Source: Chloroflexota bacterium
Lineage (GTDB): Bacteria > Chloroflexota > Anaerolineae > UBA7937 > B3-Chlor
Assembly (NCBI GenBank): GCA_030616025.1
Contig: JAUWYD010000055.1
Span: forward strand, 1 to 6,998
Direction of reading: 5' to 3'
Length of the DNA stretch: 6,998 bases
In this document: in pieces, positions 1-5,721 of the stretch
Layout: each line of letters begins with the position of its first letter
Position numbering within the stretch: position 1 is the stretch's first letter
The notes under the pieces: model-generated
The model's database searches: none
Told to the model about the DNA's origin: nothing
Seen by the model: only the letters and a program-made list of their open reading frames with translations
Program-made: the position numbers and the translations under genes

Positions 1-564
1 CAGGTCGTCCAACTGCTCATTGGCGAAGCGTACGCGGCCTCGAATCAGGTCATCCACTATTGTCTCTCCGTCCAGGGGCATGGCGAAGCGCACCGCCGGC
101 TTCCTATTCTCAGCTTCAAAGGCTGCACGCTCGCGGCGAGACAGATACCGACAGCGCCTGTCGTAGCCGCGAGCCCTCCCTTCAGTGCGCGCCGCCTTCC
201 TGCGGGCTACCAGTTCTTGCTGAGTGCAATAGCAGTAGTACGCTTTTTCCTGGTCGAGGAACTGTTCTACTACGGCCCGATAGAACGGCAATCGCTGCAT
301 CTGGAAGTACGGTTCGTATTCACCTCCGACTTCGGGACCTTCGTCCCAGTCAAGGCCCAACCAGCGCAAGGAGGACAGAATCCCTCCCGTCGACTCTTCG
401 CTAGAGCGCAATCTGTCGGTGTCTTCAATGCGCAAGACGAAGACCCCTCCCAGGTGGCGAGCGAAGAGCCAGTTGAACAGTGCGGTCCGGGCTCCGCCCA
501 CGTGCAGGTAGCCCGTAGGGCTGGGTGCAAACCGGACCCGCACTGGTTGCATATCTCCAGTCAT
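1..564 (-). CDS. gltX: Glutamyl-tRNA synthetase, N-terminal 188 residues (runs off left edge)
   Basis: This enzyme charges tRNA-Glu (and in many bacteria tRNA-Gln) with glutamate in the cytoplasm. The reading frame is open from ATG at 564 to base 1, giving 188 of roughly 480 expected residues. The class I signature is clear: residues 11-29 read RFAPSPTG-LHVGGARTA, with HVGG (21-24) as the HIGH motif, followed by LRIEDTD (44-50), the GluRS glutamate and ATP pocket. A zinc-type cluster follows: C111-x-C113 and C138, with Tyr140 where E. coli has His127. The KMSKS loop would lie outside the window. ATG 564 is preceded by a weak AGG (575-577) with a 10-base spacer. An in-frame ATG at 552 has GGAG only 2 bases away, too close, so 564 is preferred but not certain. 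It is the last gene seen after rodA, separated by 126 bases, so it may have its own promoter or be read through. Family assignment is very secure. Confidence 0.96.
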   Translation of the reverse strand, partial: MTGDMQPVRVRFAPSPTGYLHVGGARTALFNWLFARHLGGVFVLRIEDTDRLRSSEESTGGILSSLRWLGLDWDEGPEVGGEYEPYFQMQRLPFYRAVVEQFLDQEKAYYCYCTQQELVARRKAARTEGRARGYDRRCRYLSRRERAAFEAENRKPAVRFAMPLDGETIVDDLIRGRVRFANEQLDDL

Positions 565-664
565 GCGAGTATTACCTGACAAGAATCCGGCCTCATCATC
601 TGTTGGTCAATTCAGGGGCTGCGGTCATCGAACACGGACCGAACAGTATTGTCCATACGCTACT

Positions 665-688
665 TCGCGCCGTTTGGACGCCGCGCGA
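665..688 (-). terminator. Hairpin just downstream of rodA (possible terminator or mRNA-end structure)
   Basis: On the minus strand, two bases after the rodA stop codon, TCGCGC pairs with GCGCGA. An inner CGT/ACG pair around a CCAA loop extends it, with a GG bulge on the 5' side, for a GC-rich stem of about 9 pairs. No T-run follows, so it is not a classical intrinsic terminator. It may stabilise the mRNA 3' end, act weakly as a terminator, or be chance in GC-rich DNA. Confidence 0.3.
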
Positions 689-690
689 TG

Positions 691-1803
691 TCACTGAAAC
701 TCCAGTCTCTTGTGGCGTATGATGATGTTCTGCACCACGCCCTGTCCGATGAGGAGGGCCATCAGAGCACTACCCCCGTAACTGATGAAGGGTAGAGGTA
801 CACCTGATGAAGGCAATAGACCGACGTTCATGCCTATGTTGGCGATCACCTGAAACGCCACAACTGTGGCGATTCCGTAAGCGATCAGTTGCCCGAAGGT
901 GTCTCGGGCCATCTCGGCTACTCTCAAGATCCGCCAGATGACCACGAGGAAGAGGAACAAGAGAAGGACGACGCCGACGAAGCCAAGTTCCTCACCCAAG
1001 ACAGAGAAGATATAGTCCGTATGCCTGACCCGCAGAAAGTGCAGCTGACTCTGACTCCCTTTGGCGAACCCCTGCCCTAGCCAGCCCCCGGAGCCGACGG
1101 CGATACGGGCCTGATTGATGTTGTATCCAGCGCCCAACGGATCTCGGCCTGGGTCGAAAAACACAAAGATCCGCTCCCGCATGTATCCCTGCAGTGACAG
1201 CCAGAGGATTGGGGAGCCTATGACACCCACCAAAGCCATGAGCCCCACGTGTCTGAGACGTACCCCCGCCATGATCACCATGACCAGCCAACTCACGGCC
1301 AGAACGATCGCCGTTCCCAAGTCGGGCTGGATGTAGATGAAAATGATTGGCACTGCCACGTAGAGTAGGGATAGTAGGAAGTATGACAGTCGCTTCAGAT
1401 CCTCTTGCCTGTCGGCGAGGAACTTGGCTAGCACGATAATGAGTAGCACCTTAGCAAGTTCCGAGGGCTGGAGTCGGAAGATGCCCAAGTCGATCCATCG
1501 TTGTGCCCCGAACGAGATCTGACCCACCGCATAGACCAGGATTAGCGATAAGATTGTGAGAGCGTAGATGAGATGGTTCACGTTGGCGAAGATGCTGTAG
1601 TCTGTCACGGAGGCCAAGAGCATCAAGCCTATGCCTACCAGGGCGTATACGATCTGGCGAGCGAGAAAGGTGTTCCACCAGTCTTGGCTCACAGCAGTGG
1701 AAGCTGAAGTGGCACTGTAAATCAGGGCTATGCCGAACGCAATGAGAATGACAGTGGCTCCGAAGAGTATGAAGTCAAAGTGCTGCCAGGTTCTTCCTCT
1801 CAT
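691..1803 (-). CDS. rodA: Rod shape-determining protein RodA (SEDS peptidoglycan glycosyltransferase)
   Basis: RodA polymerises lipid II into glycan strands at the cytoplasmic membrane during side-wall growth, working with PBP2. The 370-residue protein is hydrophobic throughout with about ten membrane segments, the SEDS family's usual size. Family motifs are intact: RWIDLG (102-107) with Trp103, QPSE (112-115), QPDLGTA (159-165), HTDYIF (261-266) followed by LGEELGF, and the C-terminal PLPFISYGG block (336-344). Asp263 in HTDYIF matches the essential extracytoplasmic Asp of characterised RodA proteins. FtsW and SpoVE share these motifs; the call of RodA rests on the shared operon with PBP2. 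The ATG at 1803 starts 6 bases after the minE stop. Its best Shine-Dalgarno, AAGGAG at 1817-1822, lies inside the end of minE with a long 13-base spacer, so translation is probably coupled to minE. The stop is TGA at 691-693. Confidence 0.93.
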   Translation of the reverse strand: MRGRTWQHFDFILFGATVILIAFGIALIYSATSASTAVSQDWWNTFLARQIVYALVGIGLMLLASVTDYSIFANVNHLIYALTILSLILVYAVGQISFGAQRWIDLGIFRLQPSELAKVLLIIVLAKFLADRQEDLKRLSYFLLSLLYVAVPIIFIYIQPDLGTAIVLAVSWLVMVIMAGVRLRHVGLMALVGVIGSPILWLSLQGYMRERIFVFFDPGRDPLGAGYNINQARIAVGSGGWLGQGFAKGSQSQLHFLRVRHTDYIFSVLGEELGFVGVVLLLFLFLVVIWRILRVAEMARDTFGQLIAYGIATVVAFQVIANIGMNVGLLPSSGVPLPFISYGGSALMALLIGQGVVQNIIIRHKRLEFQ

Positions 1804-1809
1804 CTGTGA

Positions 1810-2070
1810 CTACCGTCTCCTTCTGGGGCTACGGATGGGTATGTCGGCGATGAGCTTCTGACGGCCTCTCCCTCTTGTCAGCTTGATTTTCGTGTTCTCT
1901 CGGTCAATATCCACATGCTTCGAGATGACCACAATGATGTCATCCTTTATCGTCTGCAGGAGCTTGGGGGAAAGAGGCTGGCGGTCATGAACCAGGACCA
2001 GTTGCAGCCGTTCCTTGGCGATTTCCTTGCTGGGGGGCTCTCGTTTGAAGAGCCTATCTAAGAAACCCAC
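1810..2070 (-). CDS. minE: Cell division topological specificity factor MinE
   Basis: MinE binds MinD on the membrane, stimulates its ATPase and drives the Min pattern that confines division to mid-cell. The 86-residue product is close to E. coli MinE (88). It begins with the canonical membrane-targeting segment GFLDRLF (2-8). The MinD-binding region follows (about 14-30, KEIAKERLQLVLVHDR), then the dimerising topological specificity domain (about 31-80, with DDIIVVISKHVDID). It ends in a basic tail of four arginines. The start chosen is GTG at 2070. It gives the family-typical N-terminus and has AAAGG at 2078-2082 with an ideal 7-base spacer. An in-frame ATG at 2091 would add seven atypical residues and has AAGG directly abutting it, so it is unlikely. 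The gene lies 35 bases after minD and 6 bases before rodA. Confidence 0.93.
   Translation of the reverse strand: MGFLDRLFKREPPSKEIAKERLQLVLVHDRQPLSPKLLQTIKDDIIVVISKHVDIDRENTKIKLTRGRGRQKLIADIPIRSPRRRR
1817..1822 (-). promoter_or_regulatory. Shine-Dalgarno for rodA, embedded in minE
   Basis: AAGGAG on the minus strand is formed by the AGA-AGG-AGA arginine codons that end minE. It is the strongest match to the anti-SD anywhere near the rodA ATG, but the spacer of 13 bases is longer than the usual 5-9. It supports translational coupling of rodA to minE. Confidence 0.55.
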
Positions 2071-2077
2071 GGGCCAA

Positions 2078-2085
2078 CCTTTCTC
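2078..2085 (-). promoter_or_regulatory. Shine-Dalgarno that sets the minE start at GTG 2070
   Basis: GAGAAAGG on the minus strand sits 7 bases before the GTG at 2070. It lies downstream of the competing ATG at 2091, so it can only serve the GTG. This decides the start in favour of the shorter, family-like MinE. Confidence 0.7.
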
Positions 2086-2105
2086 CGGCATCCTTGCTGG
2101 CGCAG

Positions 2106-2903
2106 TTATCTCCTTCCCACCAAACGCATGGCACGGTCTAGAAGACTTGGTTCTTGATCGATAATCATGAACGGCACATCCTCACCCAGAATGCGTTTCG
2201 CGATATTGCGAAAGGCCAGCCCCGACCTGGATTGACCATCCAGGGTGACGGGCACGCCTTTGTTGGTGGACACGATGATCTTCTCATCCTCAGGAATTAC
2301 CCCCAGTAGTTCGATCGCAAGGATCTCTATCACATCTTCAGTACTCAACATATCGCCCCGTCTCACCATCTTCGGCTTGATGCGGTTGACGATCAGTTTC
2401 GGAGTTCCCTTCTCCGCCGCTTCAATGAGCCCGATGATTCGATCGGCATCGCGCACGGCTGCGACGTCAGGTGTAGTTATGATCACTGTCTCGTCGGCTC
2501 CGGCTATGGCGTTTCGAAAGCCCTGTTCGATTCCGGCCGGTGAGTCTATGAGCACAATATCACGATCGTGTCGCAGTTCTTGGCAAAGGTCGACCATCTG
2601 GTCTGGACTGACCGCGGTCTTGTCACGTGTTTGAGCAGCCGGCAGTAGGTACAGCTGAGGAACACGCTTGTCCCTGATGAGTGCCTGTTGGAGCCTACAA
2701 TTGCCCTCCACAACGTCAACGATGTCATAGACGATACGGTTCTCCAGCCCCATTACCACATCCAGATTGCGGAGCCCGATATCGGCATCGAGGACGACCA
2801 CGCGCTTTCCCTCCAAGGCTAGGGATACGCCCAGGTTGGCGACGCCAGTGGTCTTCCCGACTCCGCCCTTGCCTGAGGTGATGGTGATCACTCTGGCGGT
2901 CAC
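2106..2903 (-). CDS. minD: Septum site-determining ATPase MinD
   Basis: MinD is a membrane-associated ParA/MinD ATPase that, in its ATP-bound dimer, recruits MinC to the membrane and is released by MinE. With the GTG start at 2903 the protein is 265 residues, the family norm. It has the deviant Walker A GKGGVGKTT (11-19, signature Lys12 and catalytic Lys17), the DADIGLRNLD block (39-48), and IVLIDSPAG (116-124) as Walker B. An amphipathic C-terminal membrane anchor covers about 253-265 (LLDRAMRLVGRR). The GTG start is chosen because it places TARVITITSGKGG at the N-terminus as in other MinD proteins, and because a strong AGGTGAGG lies 5 bases upstream. An ATG at 2936 would add 11 residues with no family counterpart and overlap minC. 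The Shine-Dalgarno overlaps the minC stop, implying coupling. The stop is TAA at 2106-2108. Confidence 0.96.
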   Translation of the reverse strand: MTARVITITSGKGGVGKTTGVANLGVSLALEGKRVVVLDADIGLRNLDVVMGLENRIVYDIVDVVEGNCRLQQALIRDKRVPQLYLLPAAQTRDKTAVSPDQMVDLCQELRHDRDIVLIDSPAGIEQGFRNAIAGADETVIITTPDVAAVRDADRIIGLIEAAEKGTPKLIVNRIKPKMVRRGDMLSTEDVIEILAIELLGVIPEDEKIIVSTNKGVPVTLDGQSRSGLAFRNIAKRILGEDVPFMIIDQEPSLLDRAMRLVGRR

Positions 2904-2908
2904 TGGAT

Positions 2909-2916
2909 CCTCACCT
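2909..2916 (-). promoter_or_regulatory. Shine-Dalgarno that sets the minD start at GTG 2903
   Basis: AGGTGAGG on the minus strand ends 5 bases before the GTG at 2903 and begins inside the minC TAG stop (2915-2917). A ribosome finishing minC is placed directly over it, so minD translation is probably coupled to minC. Confidence 0.7.
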
Positions 2917-3635
2917 ACTGCTTGATCATGTTCCACGGCTCTACGACGATCCCCCTCTTGTCTACGTGAGCTATCTCCGGGATATTGGAGTCTCGTTCAC
3001 CTCCCTCTGGTGATCTCGCGATATGGTTGCCAATGCGGAGCTGAGTGGGTTCGAGGAGTAGCGCGCAAACCATGGCTGTGTCATCTCCTTGCGCTCCCGC
3101 GTGCACCGTTCCTCTTAGTTTGCCCCAGATGATGATGTCGCCACTCGCCACGACTTCTGCACCAGGGTTAACGTCACCGACAATCGTGACATGACCTGGG
3201 TACTGTACGTTCTGGCCTGAACGGATAGTTCGTTTGACGAAGAGCGCCTCCCGAGGCTCGTGATCTGACTGTATCTCAGATGTCAGTAAGCTCGGATCTT
3301 CGGTGGATCCAGCTACCACGGGTATGTGCAGTGCGCCAGCCGCTTGGGCTGTTTCCTGGACTGTCGTCCGTATTGCGCAGATCCCCATCCGATTTGCGGA
3401 GAAAGAACAGCTCTCGTATCCGTCCCACGTCCTCCGTGGTCAGTTCCCGTGGACCCGTGTCCAGGATCGCTTGGGCTCCCCCAAAGAAGGGAGCTTTGTG
3501 CTGGAGATGTCTGGCCAATTCGTTCATCAAAGGAAGCAATTCTCCTTCCCCGACAGTCACGACCAGCCCCTCTTTGGTGCCCTTTATGGATATCGTATCC
3601 TCAGGTTCTGCTTTCGGTTTCCTCGCCATGAGCAC
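2915..3635 (-). CDS. minC: Septum inhibitor MinC, interrupted by a one-base frameshift
   Basis: MinC, recruited by MinD, blocks FtsZ polymerisation away from mid-cell. The two halves are in different frames. From GTG at 3635 one frame encodes the N-terminal FtsZ-inhibiting domain (residues 1-77, with FFGGAQAILD and ELTTEDVGRIRELF) but then drifts into unrelated sequence and stops at 3276. The frame running to TAG at 2915 encodes the expected continuation (SANRMGICAIRTT). After a linker comes the C-terminal beta-helix domain that dimerises and binds MinD, with RSGQ, VTIVGDV, GAEVVASGDIIIWG and GTVHAGAQGD. The span is 721 bases: removing one base gives 239 residues, close to E. coli MinC (231), so exactly one base is extra. 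GAGG (3646-3649) lies 10 bases before GTG 3635; an ATG at 3629 is the alternative start. The gene begins 12 bases after mrdA. Identity is secure; whether it is functional is open. Confidence 0.88.
3399..3408 (-). other. Frameshift point inside minC
   Basis: On the minus strand the sequence reads CTG-TTC-TTT-CTCC. The upstream frame uses TTC-TTT-CTC, while the C-terminal frame needs TTC-TCC, so one base is surplus, most simply one T of the TTT at 3402-3404. A ribosome could in principle make a +1 shift here, because tRNA-Phe on TTT can re-pair with the overlapping TTC. However, no stop or obvious pausing codon follows in the zero frame, so a sequencing indel or mutation is simpler. Confidence 0.7.
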
Positions 3636-3647
3636 TGTGATCTTGCC

Positions 3648-5591
3648 TCATTCAGAGCGTGGTACACTGAAATAGTAACCTAGAATCTCTGCTGCTACCG
3701 GGGCTGCTACCATGCCCCCTTCTCCCCCACCTTCGACAAAGACCACAACCGCGATCTCGGGATCATCAAACGGGGCAAAAGCGGTGAACCAGGCGTGGGT
3801 TGGCAGGTTTCCTTCCCAGTCACGCTGTCCTGGGTATTCCGCCGTACCTGTCTTCCCAGCCACGGCGACCCCACCGAGCCTGGCCTCCCCGGCGGTGCCG
3901 TGTGTCACCGCTGCTCTCATTCCCTGCCTGATTATGGCTATCGTCTCGTCGGAAACGTGCAGCTTGCGAATCAGCTGGGGACTGAAAGGCCTCACCACGT
4001 TTCCATCGGCATCTCTGATTTCACGAACAATCTGGGGTCGATATAGACTTCCGCCGTTGGCTACAGCAGCTGTAGCATTCAGGATGTGGAGAGGTGTGGC
4101 CAGGACGAATCCCTGGCCGATGGCTGCGTTGTAGGTGTCCCCTGTGACCCAGGTCTCACCATAGGCCAGACGCTTCCAGGTATCGTCAGGAGCCAGGCCC
4201 GCGCTTTCACCAGGCAGATCTATGCCCGTTGGCCGTCCCACACCAAAGTCGAGACCGTAGTTGTGCAGTGCTTCTTGTCCTAGCCCTTCGAACTCCCCAT
4301 GGCCCCCGGCGACCACGCCAAAGTAGATGTCACAGGACTGGGCAATTGCCTCGACCATACTGACCGAGCCGTGGCCGTCCTTAGCCCAGCAATTGAAGGG
4401 TTGGGCAAGTTCGGGGTCGTCCGGGGCGAAGCGGTGTGGAATCCATATCGTTCCGGGGCAAAACAAGAGTGATGTGCGACTGACGATCCCCTCTTCCAGG
4501 CCTGCGGCAGCCGTCACCATCTTGAAAGTGGATCCAGGCGGGTACTGTCCACTGATGGCGTGGTTCACTAGGGGATGCCGTGGATCCTCGCTCAGCTGAG
4601 CGTACTCTTCCTCGGAGATGCCACCTACGAAGAGGCTGTTGTCATAGCTCGGCAAGGACACCATGGCGAGAATCTCGCCCGTCTTTGTGTCCATGGCAAT
4701 CGCCACCCCTGATTCGGAGTCGGCTTGCACTATCCCTTTCTGTAGTGCTTGCTGAACGACCGACTGCAAGTCGACGTCAATGGTTAGAACCAGATTGTGT
4801 CCGGCAACTGGTTCTAGCGGAGCCCCGATGATCCCTCTCTCGCGTCCAGTCACGTCAACTTCTATGTGCCTTTGCCCCTTGCGCCCTCTCAGCTGGTCTT
4901 CGAACGTAAGCTCCACTCCGGTGAGTCCTACGATGTCATTCGCATCATAGTCGGCATCTCTTCGACCTAGGTAGCTTCCCACCTCCAGTTCGGGAATGTG
5001 TCCGATGTAACCGATAACGTGAGACACCAGGGTGCTAGAGAGGTACTCCCGCAGAGGCTCGATCTGCACGATCACGCCGGCCAACTGAAGACGCTCTTCC
5101 TCTATCGTGAAGGCGAGATCTCGCGGTACGTTCGATTTGATGGGTACTGGAGTGAAGGGAGTTGCCCTTCCAGCTTCCACCAGTTCCACCATTTGGGGCT
5201 CCGGTTGGTACCCTTCTGATTCGGAGAGATAGCGTTGGTCTATTGCGGGTAGCTCGCCAGCGCCAGGGTCGTGGCTGCTGATCGGGGTTTGCAGCAATGT
5301 GGACAGCCGTTGGAAGACGTAGTCCTGGTCCTCTTCAGCTAGATCGGCTGGGACAATGGAAACGGTGAAGCTAGGCATGTTACCGGCCAGGAGACGCCCT
5401 TTTCGGTCATAGATGACTCCCCTGGGAGCGTCGATAGATTTGAGACGGAATCGGTTACCGACTGCCTCTTCAAGGTACTGCTCGCCTTGGACGATCTGAA
5501 GTTGCCAGCTTTGAAAAACCAGTAGGGCGAAGCATGCAACGACGAACCCCTTGAATATGATGACTTTGATGTTTCGTTCTTGGGTTTCCAT
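3648..5591 (-). CDS. mrdA: Penicillin-binding protein 2 (elongasome transpeptidase)
   Basis: This class B PBP cross-links peptidoglycan on the outer face of the membrane during cell elongation and activates RodA. The 647-residue protein has a short cytoplasmic tail and one membrane anchor (about 9-31), then the non-catalytic dimerisation/pedestal region (about 50-265, including APRGVIYDRKGRLLA and GLTGVELTFEDQLRG). The transpeptidase domain occupies about 290-640. Its three catalytic motifs are intact: STFK (354-357, nucleophile Ser354, preceded by YPPG), SCD (419-421, the SxN equivalent; the Asp variant is common in PBP2), and KTGT (580-583). Length and motifs fit PBP2 better than FtsI, and rodA is in the same operon. 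The ATG at 5591 puts the membrane anchor in the normal place. It has no Shine-Dalgarno, and a consensus -10 box lies 10 bases upstream, which suggests a leaderless transcript. The stop is TGA at 3648-3650, whose bases overlap the minC ribosome-binding site. Confidence 0.95.
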   Translation of the reverse strand: METQERNIKVIIFKGFVVACFALLVFQSWQLQIVQGEQYLEEAVGNRFRLKSIDAPRGVIYDRKGRLLAGNMPSFTVSIVPADLAEEDQDYVFQRLSTLLQTPISSHDPGAGELPAIDQRYLSESEGYQPEPQMVELVEAGRATPFTPVPIKSNVPRDLAFTIEEERLQLAGVIVQIEPLREYLSSTLVSHVIGYIGHIPELEVGSYLGRRDADYDANDIVGLTGVELTFEDQLRGRKGQRHIEVDVTGRERGIIGAPLEPVAGHNLVLTIDVDLQSVVQQALQKGIVQADSESGVAIAMDTKTGEILAMVSLPSYDNSLFVGGISEEEYAQLSEDPRHPLVNHAISGQYPPGSTFKMVTAAAGLEEGIVSRTSLLFCPGTIWIPHRFAPDDPELAQPFNCWAKDGHGSVSMVEAIAQSCDIYFGVVAGGHGEFEGLGQEALHNYGLDFGVGRPTGIDLPGESAGLAPDDTWKRLAYGETWVTGDTYNAAIGQGFVLATPLHILNATAAVANGGSLYRPQIVREIRDADGNVVRPFSPQLIRKLHVSDETIAIIRQGMRAAVTHGTAGEARLGGVAVAGKTGTAEYPGQRDWEGNLPTHAWFTAFAPFDDPEIAVVVFVEGGGEGGMVAAPVAAEILGYYFSVPRSE

Positions 5592-5601
5592 CTTGACTAC
5601 G

Positions 5602-5630
5602 ATTATACGTCAGTCTAGGCTCTTCTGCAA
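5602..5630 (-). promoter_or_regulatory. Promoter for the mrdA-min-rodA operon
   Basis: On the minus strand a perfect -10 box TATAAT (5602-5607) is preceded, with a 17-base spacer, by TTGCAG (5625-5630), a weak -35 (the TTG is kept). Transcription would be expected to begin about 7 bases after the -10, near 5594-5596, leaving only a few bases before the mrdA ATG at 5591. It is the only convincing promoter in the 130-base spacer and would serve the whole downstream operon. Confidence 0.6.
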
Positions 5631-5721
5631 GATCGAGATGATGCAGGTTCCCCCACATCTAGTACCTTGATGTTCGATGGCCACAACATACAGAGTCTTG
5701 GTCTGGAAGTGTACATAACTC

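Noticed and set aside
270..530. An 86-codon minus-strand open frame near the left end.
   Set aside because: It is out of frame with the gltX reading frame, which carries the unmistakable HIGH and IEDTD motifs across the same bases.
582..610. Possible gltX promoter, TTGACC (605-610) and GATTCT (582-587) with a 17-base spacer.
   Set aside because: The -35 is good but the -10 matches only three of six consensus bases, and the predicted start would fall on the weak gltX ribosome-binding site; not strong enough to annotate.
2071..2091. ATG at 2091 as the start of minE (93 residues).
   Set aside because: The purine run touches the ATG with no spacer, and the canonical MinE N-terminus GFLDRLF begins right after GTG 2070.
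2245..2634. A 129-codon plus-strand open frame inside minD.
   Set aside because: It is fully antisense to the MinD ATPase core; its Ser/Ile/Thr-rich translation is the typical shadow of a biased coding strand.
2904..2936. ATG at 2936 as the start of minD (276 residues).
   Set aside because: The extra 11 residues have no family counterpart and overlap the end of minC, while GTG 2903 has a strong, well-spaced ribosome-binding site.
3278..3388. Two independent genes in place of minC, the second starting at ATG 3388.
   Set aside because: ATG 3388 falls inside the N-terminal domain sequence rather than at the domain linker, no good ribosome-binding site precedes it, and the join with one base removed gives a seamless MinC.
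3280..3683. Three overlapping plus-strand open frames of 101-131 codons opposite minC.
   Set aside because: They are antisense to clear MinC domain sequence, lack family motifs or a convincing ribosome-binding site, and are explained by codon bias in the minus-strand gene.
3712..4134. A 140-codon plus-strand open frame inside mrdA.
   Set aside because: It lies opposite the conserved PBP2 transpeptidase region including the KTGT motif; no independent signals support it.
5592..5721. A terminator, riboswitch or small RNA in the gap between the repeat protein and mrdA.
   Set aside because: No stable hairpin followed by a T-run and no recognisable aptamer core; only the promoter is supported.
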